From JAGVSZ01 sp035456405 (GTDB lineage Bacteria; Pseudomonadota; Gammaproteobacteria; Burkholderiales; SG8-39): 64,000 nt of DNA. The notes below the pieces were generated by a model. The model was not told where the DNA came from. It did no database searches and saw only the letters and a program-made list of their open reading frames with translations. Of this stretch, positions 53,176 through 63,754 are shown one piece after another. Within the stretch, counting starts at the first letter, position 1, and each line of letters opens with the position of its first letter. A program made the translations under genes and the position numbers. The stretch spans positions 5,915 through 69,914 of the forward strand of contig DATIDG010000020.1 in NCBI GenBank assembly GCA_035456405.1, given 5' to 3'.

Positions 53176-54291
53176 TCAGGAAAAGAGCCGCAGCGCGACC
53201 GGGCCGCCGGCCGGGATCCCCCGCGCGTCCATGGTTGCGTGGATGCGCTCCAGCTGCTGGAAGATCGACTCGAGCGCCGCCTGGCCGATCGGCTTGCGGT
53301 TGTCGTCCACCAGCACGCCCCCGAGCGCTTGCTCCAGTTCGTGCGCGAAGTCGATGAATCGCCGGAAGGCGGTGTCGCTCGGCGGCACGCGCGGGACGTC
53401 GAACAGCGCCGTCACACCGCGCGTCTGCAGGGTCCTCACGGTCTCGGGATGGAACGGCATCGGCTCGATGTTCATGAGCGAGAACTGCTCGATGCCGTCC
53501 TCGCCGATGCGATGGAACCGGCCATCTCTGCCCATCGCGAGGCCCGCGCTCTCGGCGAGCGCGCGGATCTTCGTGCCGGGAAAGGTGTGGCTCTCGCTGC
53601 CGATCACGCTCAGCCCGATCAGGACGTCCACGTCGGCGCAAAAACGATCGAGCTCGCGCGCCTGCGCGAGCGCCGCGTCGATGTCCGGCAGCTCGGCGGT
53701 TGCACCCACGGCAAGTGCCACCTCCTGTACCGCGCCGCAGAAGGACACGAGATCCTCTTCGCTCACTGCGCCGGACCGGTCGGCGAGTTGCATGCCGGCG
53801 CGCAGCCGCCGATGCCGCCCCTGGGCGGCGATCGGCCGCCACGCTTCGCGAGTCTCGTCCTGCGCCTCCCAGTGCACCGGCTTGACGAGCGCTTCGTCTA
53901 CCAGCCTGCGCGCGTGGTGCAGCAGCTCCGAACCGGCGACCGGCCGGGCGCAATTGAGCCCGATGATGAAGTCGACTGCGGCATCGAGACGCGGACCCGA
54001 AACGGCTTGTACGTCCTCCGGTTGCGATGAGCCCGCTTCGGCCACTGCATCGCCCAGGGTGTGCTCGACCCGCTCGCCGGCGCCGGGCGTGCCGGTCGGC
54101 GTCCTGGCAACGTCTGCCTGCGGGCCCTCCCGGTTCTCGGCCCGACCGCCGAACAGGACGTCGTGGTGACTGGAGGCGAACGCCGTTTCGGCACGGCGCC
54201 GCAGCTTCACTTCCTGCCACTTGTTGTAGGCAATCACGCCCACCACGACGATGACCCCGATTCCGAGCAGGCCGAGCTGCAGGTCGCTCAC
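53176..54291 (-). CDS. zipA: cell division protein ZipA
   Basis: The 371-residue protein starts at GTG 54291 with a short N terminus and one membrane segment (LGLLGIGVIVVVGVIAYN), then a charged, low-complexity linker and the C-terminal FtsZ-binding domain (DIDAALAQARELDRFCADVD, GVTALFDVPRVPP). The linker is shorter and less Pro-rich than in E. coli. Order smc-zipA-ligA is conserved in beta- and gammaproteobacteria. Confidence 0.85.
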   Translation of the reverse strand: MSDLQLGLLGIGVIVVVGVIAYNKWQEVKLRRRAETAFASSHHDVLFGGRAENREGPQADVARTPTGTPGAGERVEHTLGDAVAEAGSSQPEDVQAVSGPRLDAAVDFIIGLNCARPVAGSELLHHARRLVDEALVKPVHWEAQDETREAWRPIAAQGRHRRLRAGMQLADRSGAVSEEDLVSFCGAVQEVALAVGATAELPDIDAALAQARELDRFCADVDVLIGLSVIGSESHTFPGTKIRALAESAGLAMGRDGRFHRIGEDGIEQFSLMNIEPMPFHPETVRTLQTRGVTALFDVPRVPPSDTAFRRFIDFAHELEQALGGVLVDDNRKPIGQAALESIFQQLERIHATMDARGIPAGGPVALRLFS

Positions 54292-54302
54292 ACGCGCGCT
54301 CG

Positions 54303-57300
54303 CTACGCGGCTGCGGCTTCCTTCAGCCGCAGCGCTTCCTCGATGTCCACCGCCACCACGCGCGAGACGCCCTGCTCCGGCATGGTGACGCCCACGAGCT
54401 GCGCCGCGATCTCCATCGTGATCTTGTTGTGGCTGATGAACATGAACTGCGTCTGCTCTGACATCTGCCTCACGAGGTTGCAGAAGCGCTCGGTGTTGGT
54501 GTCGTCGAGCGGCGCGTCCACCTCGTCGAGCAGACAGAACGGCGCGGGGTTGAGCTGGAACAGGGCAAAGATCAGCGCGATCGCGGTCAGCGCCTTCTCC
54601 CCTCCAGAAAGGAGGTGGATCGTCGAGTTGCGTTTCCCTGGCGGCTGGGCACGCACCTCGATGCCCGCGTCGAGGATCTCCTCGCCGGTCATCACGAGCT
54701 TCGCCTCGCCGCCGCCGAAGAGCCGCGGGAAGAGCTCGCCGAAGTGCCGGTTGGCTTCGTCGAAAGTCTGCTGCAGCATCTCGCGCGTTTCGCGGTCGAT
54801 GCGGCGGATCGCGCTCTCCAGCGTGTCGAGCGCCTCGCGCAGGTCGGTCGACTGCGCATCGAGGAAGGCCTTCCGGTCGGTCGCGATGCCGAGTTCCTCG
54901 AGGGCTGCCATGTTGATGGCCCCGAGGTTGGTCATTGCCTGGTGGAGGCGCTGGATCTCGGCTTGGAGCGCGCCCGGTCGGACCTTGTTCGCCTCGAATG
55001 CCTGGGTAAGGATGGCCTCGTCCGCACCTGCCTCCGCGAGCTGCTGCGCGAACTGCTCGACGCCCAGCCGTGCCGCCTGCTCCTTCAGGCGCAATTCGCC
55101 GATCCGTTCGCGCAGCGGTGGGAGCTTCTGCTCCGCCCCGAGCCGCTCCTCGTCCGCGCTGCGCAGGGTCTCGCCGATCTCCTCGAGGTGAGCCCGCGCC
55201 GCGGTGAGCTTCTGCTCGCGGTCGAGCCGAATGGCCAGACACGCCTGCAGTTCCTCCCTGAGCCCTTCGTCCCGGAGGGCGGTGAGCTCGTTTTGCGTCG
55301 CCGACCGGTCAGTGAGAGCTTGCATTAGTTGCTCAGATAAAACATTAACTGATCGCTCTATCTCGCTGATCTTTCCGAGACATTCTCTTTCTGCAAACAT
55401 CGCTTCCTGAACTCCGCGCGCGGCCGCTTGAATGGCGTTGCGCTGAGCGGTGAGGGCCTCGCCAGCCGCGTCAAAGGCGCTGCGAGCGTCGTCCAGCTGG
55501 GTCAGTACCGTCTGGATCTCAGCGTGGTGCCGGCCTATTTCTCCCGCCGCTGTCAGCCTGGCGGCCGCCTCGGACTGTCGATCCTGTCCGATCGCGGCCA
55601 ACTCGGCGTCGATCTGCCCGGTCCGCTCGCGCACGCGGGCGATGTTCTCGTTGACGCGCAGCTCCTCGAGCCGGAGCTCGTGCCTCGCTGCCTGGCGGTC
55701 GGCCTCCTGCTCCTGCAGCACCGTAATCTGCTCCCGGCGCAGCGTCAGGGCCCGCTCCGCGGCCGCATGGACATCCCGCGCCTCGCCGACCGCGCGGACG
55801 AGGCCCTCCAGCTCGATGTCGAGCGCCTCGATCTCCCGCTGCCGCGCGAGGATCCCGGCGTCGCCCGAGTCGGGGCCGTGGAAGCTGACGCCATAGCGGG
55901 TGAACTGATGGCCGTCGCGATTCACGAGCACGGCGCCGGATGCCAGGGCGAGACGGGCGGTCAGCGACGGGACACCCTCGTGGGCATAACAGCCGGCGAG
56001 CCATTCCTCGACCAGCGGCCGGACCGCCGCATCGGAGTAACGCACGAGGGACGCAAGGGGGCGGAGCGCGCCCCCGCCTGCGGCTGGCGCGCTTGCAGTG
56101 CTCGGCGTGAACACGCTGATCTTCGCCGGCGGCGGGTCCGCGAGCAGGCGGGCAATGTGCTCGGGATCGGCGAGCTGGAGCGCGCGCAGCCGCTCGCGGA
56201 GGACCGACTCCACGCCGGTTTCCCAGCCCAGCTCGACCGTCATCTTCTGCCAGAGCCGGGGCAGCCCCTGCAGGCCGTGCCTGCTCAGCCAGTCGTTGAT
56301 CTCCCCGCCCTCTTCGACCTGCTCCTGGATGCGCTTGAGGGTCGCGAGTCGCCCCTCGCGGGTGTTCGCCTCGCGCTCGATCTCCTGCAGCCGTGCCAGC
56401 GCCGCCGCCCGGGCCGCCTCGAGCACCGGCAAGTCCTGTTGCAGCTCCCGGATGCGCGCGGCCGCGGCGTCCGCGTCGGTCCCCGCCGCGGCAATGTCCC
56501 GGGCAAGGTCCGCAAGCCGCGCAGGTTCCGGCACGATCAGCTGCTCGCGTTCGGCAATCAGCCGCTCTTCCCGCGCGCGAAGCTGCTCGAGCACCCGGTC
56601 GGCGTGCGCGAGATGCGCTTGCCCGACCTGGAGCGCCTGCTCGCCGCGCGCGGCGCTGTCGCGTGCCTCCTCGAGCGCAACCTGCGCGGCGCGGTACGCT
56701 TCGTCGCGCTCGGGCAGCAGCGCCTCTTCCGCGGCGTGCTGCGCCTCCGCCGCCGCGATGCGGTCCGCCGCCTCGCCGCGCCGCTGTCGCCACAGCGCTG
56801 CGGCTTCGGCGAGCTCCGACCGCTGGCGCTCCCATTGCTCGATCTGGAGCGCAAGGTGCGCGAGCTGCGCCTCCAGACGGTGGCGCGTCTCCGCGACGAA
56901 CCGAAGCTCCGCCTCGAGGCGCGATGCCTCGGTGTTGACCTCGTACAGCGCGCCCTGCGCAGCGTTTACCGCGTCGCCGGCCGCATAGTGCTCGACCCGC
57001 GCCTGTTCCACCCGCCGTTCGATTTCGCGCAACCGGGCCGTCTCCGACTCGAGCTCGTTCGCGGCCCGCTCGACGTCGCGTTGCGCCCGGCCCGCCTCGT
57101 TCTCGGCGTCGCGCTTGCGCAGCCACCAGAGGAGGTTCTGCTTGTGGGTGGCCTCCGCCTGGAGCGATTTGTACTGCCGCGCCACCTCGGCCTGGCGGGT
57201 CAGTTTCTCGATCTGCGTCTCGAGCTCGGCGCGGATGTCGTCCACGCGCGCCAGGTTCTCACGCGTGTCGTCGAGCCGGTGCTCGGTCTCGCGGCGCCGC

Positions 57301-57824
57301 TCCTTGTACTTCGATACTCCCGCCGCCTCTTCGAGGAAGACGCGCAACTCCTCCGGCTTCGCCTCGATGACGCGCGAGATCATCCCCTGCTCGATGATCG
57401 CGTACGCGCGCGGCCCCACCCCGGTGCCGAGGAAGATGTCCTGCACGTCGCGGCGCCGGACCTGGGTGTTGTTGATGTAGTACAAGGACTCGCCGTCGCG
57501 CTGCAGGACGCGCTTGACCGCGATCTCGGCGTACTGCGACCACTGTCCGGCCGCCTTGCCGAGGCTGTTGTCGAAAGCGAGCTCCACGCTCGCCCGCGCC
57601 ACCGGCTTGCGCAGCGCCGAGCCGTTGAAGATGACGTCCTGCATCGAGTCGCCGCGCAGCGCGCTGGCGCGCGTCTCGCCGAGCACCCAGCGGACCGCGT
57701 CGATGATATTGGACTTGCCGCAGCCGTTGGGGCCGACGACGCCGACGAGCCGGCTCGGGACTTCGATCGCCGTCGGGTCGACGAACGACTTGAAGCCCGC
57801 CAGCTTGATGTGTGTGAGACGCAA
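54303..57824 (-). CDS. smc: chromosome segregation protein SMC
   Basis: The 1173-residue ATPase starts at TTG 57824 (LRLTHIKLAGFKSFVDPT); an upstream in-frame start would add 39 unrelated residues reaching into the queF promoter. Walker A GPNGCGKSN lies near residue 32, two long coiled coils flank a hinge at about 500-640, and the signature LSGGEKALTAIALIFA and Walker B DEVDAPLDDTN lie near the end. A stretch at about 55318-55410 (second coiled coil) has AT-rich synonymous codons unlike the rest. Confidence 0.95.
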   Translation of the reverse strand: MRLTHIKLAGFKSFVDPTAIEVPSRLVGVVGPNGCGKSNIIDAVRWVLGETRASALRGDSMQDVIFNGSALRKPVARASVELAFDNSLGKAAGQWSQYAEIAVKRVLQRDGESLYYINNTQVRRRDVQDIFLGTGVGPRAYAIIEQGMISRVIEAKPEELRVFLEEAAGVSKYKERRRETEHRLDDTRENLARVDDIRAELETQIEKLTRQAEVARQYKSLQAEATHKQNLLWWLRKRDAENEAGRAQRDVERAANELESETARLREIERRVEQARVEHYAAGDAVNAAQGALYEVNTEASRLEAELRFVAETRHRLEAQLAHLALQIEQWERQRSELAEAAALWRQRRGEAADRIAAAEAQHAAEEALLPERDEAYRAAQVALEEARDSAARGEQALQVGQAHLAHADRVLEQLRAREERLIAEREQLIVPEPARLADLARDIAAAGTDADAAAARIRELQQDLPVLEAARAAALARLQEIEREANTREGRLATLKRIQEQVEEGGEINDWLSRHGLQGLPRLWQKMTVELGWETGVESVLRERLRALQLADPEHIARLLADPPPAKISVFTPSTASAPAAGGGALRPLASLVRYSDAAVRPLVEEWLAGCYAHEGVPSLTARLALASGAVLVNRDGHQFTRYGVSFHGPDSGDAGILARQREIEALDIELEGLVRAVGEARDVHAAAERALTLRREQITVLQEQEADRQAARHELRLEELRVNENIARVRERTGQIDAELAAIGQDRQSEAAARLTAAGEIGRHHAEIQTVLTQLDDARSAFDAAGEALTAQRNAIQAAARGVQEAMFAERECLGKISEIERSVNVLSEQLMQALTDRSATQNELTALRDEGLREELQACLAIRLDREQKLTAARAHLEEIGETLRSADEERLGAEQKLPPLRERIGELRLKEQAARLGVEQFAQQLAEAGADEAILTQAFEANKVRPGALQAEIQRLHQAMTNLGAINMAALEELGIATDRKAFLDAQSTDLREALDTLESAIRRIDRETREMLQQTFDEANRHFGELFPRLFGGGEAKLVMTGEEILDAGIEVRAQPPGKRNSTIHLLSGGEKALTAIALIFALFQLNPAPFCLLDEVDAPLDDTNTERFCNLVRQMSEQTQFMFISHNKITMEIAAQLVGVTMPEQGVSRVVAVDIEEALRLKEAAAA

Positions 57825-57897
57825 TTTACGGCCTGGAGATGGGCGGCGCGACGCGCCGCGATTTCTTGGAACGGCTCGGGGGCGATTTTTCGGCCGA

Positions 57898-57903
57898 TAT
57901 AAT
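57898..57903 (+). promoter_or_regulatory. TATAAT -10 box of queF
   Basis: A perfect TATAAT lies in GCCGATATAATA (57893-57904), 28 bases before ATG 57932. It is the third copy of the 12-mer noted before ygfZ and the aldolase/SDR gene. Confidence 0.5.
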
Positions 57904-57931
57904 ACCAACTTTGCCGCCGCGGCCGACACGG

Positions 57932-58348
57932 ATGTCAGCAAGTCCCTCGCAATCCCTGAAGAGCTTCCCGAATCCCGCGCCGGAGCGTGACTACCTGATC
58001 CGTATGGAGATCCCGGAGTTCACCTGCCTGTGCCCGATGACCGGTCAGCCGGACTTCGCGACGCTCCTGCTCGACTATGTTCCCGACCGCAAGTGCGTGG
58101 AGCTGAAGAGCCTGAAGCTCTACATCTGGTCGTACCGCGACCAGGGCGCCTACCACGAGGCAGTGACCAATCGCATTCTCGGCGACCTCGCGAAGCTCCT
58201 CGCGCCGCGGTTCATGCGCCTCACCGCGAAGTTCTACGTGCGCGGCGGCATCTTCACGACCGTCGTGGCCGAGCACCGCAGGAAGGGCTGGACGCCTGTG
58301 CCGCCCGTTACGCTGCCGGCGTCTGACCCGCAGCCAAGCACGCGTTAG
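57932..58348 (+). CDS. queF: NADPH-dependent 7-cyano-7-deazaguanine reductase
   Basis: The 138-residue enzyme of the short (YkvM) type reduces preQ0 to preQ1 for queuosine. The catalytic cysteine C34 lies in EFTCLCPMTGQPD and D41 follows. ATG 57932 lies downstream of the promoter; an upstream ATG 57839 would add 31 residues that overlap it. It is divergent from smc. No other queuosine genes are present. Confidence 0.94.
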   Translation: MSASPSQSLKSFPNPAPERDYLIRMEIPEFTCLCPMTGQPDFATLLLDYVPDRKCVELKSLKLYIWSYRDQGAYHEAVTNRILGDLAKLLAPRFMRLTAKFYVRGGIFTTVVAEHRRKGWTPVPPVTLPASDPQPSTR

Positions 58349-58369
58349 GACGACGCGGGCTCCGCTGCA

Positions 58370-59560
58370 ATGAACCCGGATCTGGACAAGCTCCAGCCGT
58401 ACCCGTTCGAAAAGCTCAGGGCGCTCTTCGCGGGCGTCGCACCGAGCGCGGCGCATGCGCCGATAAGCCTGTCGATCGGGGAGCCCAAGCACGCGACGCC
58501 GGAGTTCATCAAGGAGGCGCTGACAGCACAACTCTCCGGGCTCGCCCGCTATCCGCTCACCGCCGGGTCGCCGGCGCTGCGGGAAGCGATCGCTGCCTGG
58601 CTCGCACACCGCTACAGCTTGCCCGCGGTCGACCCCGCGACGCAGGTGCTGCCAGTCAACGGCTCGCGCGAAGCGCTGTTCGCGATCGCACAGACGGTGA
58701 TCGATCGCACGCGCAACGCGGTGGTCGTGTGTCCCAATCCGTTCTATCAGATCTACGAGGGCGCGGCCCTCCTTGCGGGCGCCGTCCCGAACTACGCGCA
58801 CGCGGTGGCCGATCGCGGGTTCGCGGTGGACTACGACGCCGTGCCCGCAGGCGTGTGGCCGCGCGTCCAGCTCCTGTACGCGTGTTCGCCCGCGAATCCG
58901 ACCGGACACGTGATGACCCTGGAGGAATGGGGTCGGCTATTCGATCTCGCCGACCGGCATGGATTCGTCATCGCCTCGGACGAATGCTACTCGGAGCTGT
59001 ACTTCGAAGAAGCGCGGCCGCCGCTCGGCGCGCTCGAGGCTGCACACCGGCTCGGACGCGGTGACTTCCGGCGCATCGTCGTGTTCTCGAGCCTGTCCAA
59101 GCGCTCGAACGTGCCCGGCATGCGTTCCGGGTTTGCCGCCGGTGACGCGACAGTGCTCAGGCGATTCCTGCTGTACCGCACATATCACGGCGGCGCGATG
59201 AGCCCCGCAGTGCAGGCGGCGAGTGAGGCGGCCTGGCGCGACGAGGGCCATGTCAGGGAAAACCGCCGTCTCTATCGCGAGAAGTTCGCCGCCGCACTCC
59301 CGCTCGTGAAGGCGCCGCTCGAGACCGCAATCCCCGACGGCGGCTTCTATCTCTGGATTCGAACGCCCATCGACGACGCCGAGTTCGCCCGCGAACTCTA
59401 CCGACAATATAATGTCGCCGTCCTACCCGGCAGCTACCTCGCCCGCGAGGCGGGCGGCGAGAATCCGGGCCGCAACCACATCCGCGCCGCGCTCGTCGCG
59501 CAGTTCGACGAGTGCATTGAGGGCGTCCGGCGCATCGCCGAGTTCGCCCGCTCGATCTGA
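58370..59560 (+). CDS. dapC: succinyldiaminopimelate aminotransferase
   Basis: The 396-residue class I PLP aminotransferase has ACSPANPTGHVM and the Schiff-base lysine K244 in SSLSKRSNVPGMRSGFAAG. It starts the lysine operon, 21 bp after queF, and is followed by dapD, which supplies its substrate. Confidence 0.9.
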   Translation: MNPDLDKLQPYPFEKLRALFAGVAPSAAHAPISLSIGEPKHATPEFIKEALTAQLSGLARYPLTAGSPALREAIAAWLAHRYSLPAVDPATQVLPVNGSREALFAIAQTVIDRTRNAVVVCPNPFYQIYEGAALLAGAVPNYAHAVADRGFAVDYDAVPAGVWPRVQLLYACSPANPTGHVMTLEEWGRLFDLADRHGFVIASDECYSELYFEEARPPLGALEAAHRLGRGDFRRIVVFSSLSKRSNVPGMRSGFAAGDATVLRRFLLYRTYHGGAMSPAVQAASEAAWRDEGHVRENRRLYREKFAAALPLVKAPLETAIPDGGFYLWIRTPIDDAEFARELYRQYNVAVLPGSYLAREAGGENPGRNHIRAALVAQFDECIEGVRRIAEFARSI

Positions 59561-59568
59561 GAGAGAAA

Positions 59569-60393
59569 ATGCAAGCCGGACTCCAGCAGACCATCGACCA
59601 GGCGTGGGAGAACCGCGCGAATCTGTCCCCGTCCTCGGCCGACGCGGCAGTCCGCGCAGCGGTCGAGGCCGTCATCGCGCGGCTCGATCGCGGCGAGCTC
59701 CGCGTTGCGGAGAAGATCGGCGCGCAGTGGCACACCCATCAGTGGATCAAGAAGGCGGTGTTGCTTTCGTTCCGGCTCCAGGACAACCGGGTGATGCCCG
59801 GCGCCGCGACCCAGTACTACGACAAGGTACCGACGAAGTTCGGCGGCTACACCGAGTCCGAGTTCGCCGCCGGCGGCTTCCGCGTCGTTCCGCCGGCCGT
59901 CGCACGCCGGGGCGCTTTCGTCGCGCGCAATGTCGTGCTGATGCCGTCGTACGTCAACATCGGGGCGTACGTGGACGAGGGGACCATGGTCGATACCTGG
60001 GCGACGGTCGGGAGCTGCGCCCAGATCGGCAGGAACGTCCACCTGTCAGGCGGCGTCGGCATCGGTGGCGTGCTCGAGCCGCTGCAGGCGAATCCAACGA
60101 TCATCGAGGACAACTGCTTCATCGGCGCGCGCTCGGAGGTCGTGGAGGGCGTGATCGTCGAGGAGAACTCGGTGCTCTCGATGGGCGTGTTCGTCGGGGC
60201 GAGCACGCGCATCTACAACCGGGCGACCGGGGAGGTCCTCTACGGCCGCGTGCCAGCGGGATCGGTAGTAGTTCCTGGAACGCTCCCCTCACCGGACGGA
60301 AAATACGCCCTTTACTGCGCCATCATCGTCAAGCAGGTCGACGCCAAGACGCGCGCAAAGACGAGCATAAACGAGCTGCTGCGGGGAGATTGA
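59569..60393 (+). CDS. dapD: tetrahydrodipicolinate N-succinyltransferase
   Basis: The 274-residue left-handed beta-helix enzyme has a family N terminus (LQQTIDQAWENRANLSPS) and hexapeptide repeats (VNIGAYVDEGTMVDTWATVG). It commits carbon to the succinylase branch of lysine and diaminopimelate synthesis. The gap to dapC is 8 bp. Confidence 0.96.
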   Translation: MQAGLQQTIDQAWENRANLSPSSADAAVRAAVEAVIARLDRGELRVAEKIGAQWHTHQWIKKAVLLSFRLQDNRVMPGAATQYYDKVPTKFGGYTESEFAAGGFRVVPPAVARRGAFVARNVVLMPSYVNIGAYVDEGTMVDTWATVGSCAQIGRNVHLSGGVGIGGVLEPLQANPTIIEDNCFIGARSEVVEGVIVEENSVLSMGVFVGASTRIYNRATGEVLYGRVPAGSVVVPGTLPSPDGKYALYCAIIVKQVDAKTRAKTSINELLRGD

Positions 60394-60426
60394 CCTCCCG
60401 TGAACGGCGCCGAAGGGGAATCAGCA

Positions 60427-61611
<1,185 letters not shown>

Positions 61612-61629
61612 TCCGCTGCCCGCCAAGGT

Positions 61630-61645
61630 CCCGCTGCCGAGCGGG
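61630..61645. promoter_or_regulatory. hairpin between pilU and dapE
   Basis: CCCGCT/AGCGGG (loop GCCG) forms a short stem in the 79 bp gap and is followed by TAAACT, which could be a -10 box for dapE. No T-tract follows, so termination is doubtful. Confidence 0.3.
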
Positions 61646-61690
61646 TAAACTGCGCGCCGTCGACGAACGGCGCCCTCCCCAAAACCCCCG

Positions 61691-62818
61691 ATGGGTGACA
61701 CCCTCGAACTTGCGCGCGCGCTGATCGCACGGCGCTCCGTAACCCCGGACGACGGCGGTTGCCAGTCCCTGCTCGGCGAGCGGCTGACGCGCATCGGCTT
61801 CGTTCTCGAACCCCTGGAGAGCAACGGGGTCACGAACCTCTGGGCCCGACGCGGCACCGGGCGGCCGCTCGTCTGCTTCGCGGGACACACCGACGTCGTG
61901 CCCGCCGGTCCGCTCGGCCAGTGGCTGTCCGACCCGTTCGTCCCGACCGAGCGCGACGGGCATCTCTACGGGCGCGGCGCTGCGGACATGAAGACCTCGC
62001 TCGCGGCGTTCGTCACCGCAATCGAAGGGTTTCTCGCGAGCCACCCGGAGCCGCGTGGTTCGATAGCGCTGCTCGTCACTTCCGACGAAGAAGGCGTGGC
62101 GACCGATGGCACCGTGAAGCTCGTCGACCGCCTCGAGGTACGCGGCGAGCGCATCGACTACTGCATTGTCGGCGAGCCGACCAGCGTCGATCGTCTGGGC
62201 GACACGGTCAAGAACGGCCGCCGCGGATCCCTCGGCGGGAAGCTGGTGGTGAAGGGCCTTCAGGGGCACGTCGCGTATCCGCATCTGGCGCGCAATCCCG
62301 TCCACCTCCTCGCGCCCGCGCTCGCGGAACTGTCGGTCGTCGAATGGGACCGCGGCAACGAGGACTTCCCGCCCACGACCTGGCAGGTGTCGAACATTCA
62401 CGCCGGCACCGGCGCGGCGAACGTGATTCCCGGCGAAGTCGAGGTCCTGTTCAACTTCCGGTTCTCGACTGCAAGTACCGCCGACGGACTCAAGGCGCGC
62501 GTGCAGGAGCTTCTCGACCGCCACGGGCTCGAGTACGAGCTCGAATGGTCGCTGTCCGCTAGTCCGTTCCTGACGCCGCGCGGCTATCTCGTCGACAGCA
62601 TGCTGGCGGCTATCCGCGAAGTCGCCGGCGTGGAAGCCGAAGTGTCGACGACGGGCGGAACCTCCGACGGCCGCTTCATCGCGCGGATCTGCCCCCAGAT
62701 CGTCGAGTTCGGCCCGGTGAACATGTCGATCCACAAGCTGAACGAGCACGTCGCGCTCGACGCCATCGAGCCGCTGCGTGCGGTCTACCAGCGCGTGCTC
62801 GAGAAGCTGCTCGCTTGA
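61691..62818 (+). CDS. dapE: succinyl-diaminopimelate desuccinylase
   Basis: The 375-residue M20 zinc hydrolase has H66-T-D68 in CFAGHTDVVPAG, GRGAADMK and the second metal pair (EEGVATDGT). It releases L,L-diaminopimelate from the dapC product. Its TGA overlaps the TTG start of prmB. Confidence 0.96.
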   Translation: MGDTLELARALIARRSVTPDDGGCQSLLGERLTRIGFVLEPLESNGVTNLWARRGTGRPLVCFAGHTDVVPAGPLGQWLSDPFVPTERDGHLYGRGAADMKTSLAAFVTAIEGFLASHPEPRGSIALLVTSDEEGVATDGTVKLVDRLEVRGERIDYCIVGEPTSVDRLGDTVKNGRRGSLGGKLVVKGLQGHVAYPHLARNPVHLLAPALAELSVVEWDRGNEDFPPTTWQVSNIHAGTGAANVIPGEVEVLFNFRFSTASTADGLKARVQELLDRHGLEYELEWSLSASPFLTPRGYLVDSMLAAIREVAGVEAEVSTTGGTSDGRFIARICPQIVEFGPVNMSIHKLNEHVALDAIEPLRAVYQRVLEKLLA

Positions 62819-63702
62819 ACGCGGCCGCAACGCCGCGGACGGCCGGCGAATGGTGGCACGAAATTTCGCGGCGGTTCCAACGGACACGCCTGGTCTTCGG
62901 GCACGGCACCTCGAACGCCCACGACGAGGCCGCGTGGCTCGTCTGCAACGTCCTGAGAATTCCCTTCGACGACCTTGCCTGTACCCTCGACCAAATCGTC
63001 GGGGCGTCAGCCGCGCGGCGCATCGACGCGCTCGCTTCGCGACGCATCGAGACGCGCGCGCCGCTCGCCTATCTCGTGCGGGAAGCGTGGCTGCAGGACC
63101 GCCGGTTCTACGTCGATCGGCGCGTCATCGTGCCGCGGTCGCACATCGCAGAACTACTCCCGGACAGCCTCGCTCCCTGGCTGCGCGGCAGATCGCCGCG
63201 CCGGATCCTGGATCTCTGCACGGGATCGGGATGCATTGCGATTCTCGCCGCCCTCGCCTTTCCGCGTTCTCGTGTTGATGCATCCGACATCTCCGCGACC
63301 GCCCTGGCGGTCGCGCGCAGGAATGTGGCGAGCTATCGGCTCTGCCGACGCGTCCGTCTGGTGCAGTCAGACCTCTTCGCGGCGCTCGGACGAGCTCGCT
63401 ATGATTTGATTCTCTGCAATCCGCCCTACGTGCCCGAGCGCGACATGCGGCGACTTCCGCCCGAGTACCGTCACGAACCGGCCCTCGCGCTCGCGAGCGG
63501 GCGTGACGGGCTCGACTTCATCCGGCGGCTGCTCGCGGAGGCCCTTGCTCACCTAACAGCCGATGGCCTGCTGGTAGTCGAGGTTGGAGAGGGGCGCCGC
63601 GTGGTGGAGCGCGTATTTCCGCGCCTCGCGCTGACCTGGCTCGAAACCTCGGCGGGTAGTGGGCTGGTGTTCGTTGCGACGGCGCGCGAGCTACGTGGGT
63701 GA
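62815..63702 (+). CDS. prmB: ribosomal protein L3 N5-glutamine methyltransferase
   Basis: The 295-residue Rossmann-fold SAM methyltransferase has the SAM loop LDLCTGSGCIAI and catalytic NPPY (LILCNPPYVPERDM). PrmB rather than PrmC is favoured by the N-terminal domain and by the position after dapE. It uses a TTG start within TTGA, so it is coupled to dapE. Confidence 0.9.
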   Translation: MNAAATPRTAGEWWHEISRRFQRTRLVFGHGTSNAHDEAAWLVCNVLRIPFDDLACTLDQIVGASAARRIDALASRRIETRAPLAYLVREAWLQDRRFYVDRRVIVPRSHIAELLPDSLAPWLRGRSPRRILDLCTGSGCIAILAALAFPRSRVDASDISATALAVARRNVASYRLCRRVRLVQSDLFAALGRARYDLILCNPPYVPERDMRRLPPEYRHEPALALASGRDGLDFIRRLLAEALAHLTADGLLVVEVGEGRRVVERVFPRLALTWLETSAGSGLVFVATARELRG

Positions 63703-63715
63703 TTCGAGACAAGGA

Positions 63716-63733
63716 AGGCCGCCCGGGCGGCCT
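63716..63733 (+). terminator. possible terminator after prmB
   Basis: An 18-base perfect palindrome (AGGCCGCC...GGCGGCCT) starts 13 bases after the prmB stop, followed by a T-containing but not T-rich stretch. It would end the dap operon transcript before the insertion sequence. Confidence 0.5.
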
Positions 63734-63754
63734 CTCGTTCGAGTCTGGGGTGGC

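Noticed and set aside
49977..53357. A 1126-residue open frame on the plus strand opposite the DsrE gene, galU and ligA
   Set aside because: It is antisense to unmistakable genes and contains no recognisable family motif.
55428..57902. 824-residue open frame opposite smc
   Set aside because: Leu/Arg/Asp-rich shadow of coiled-coil codons, with no independent signal.
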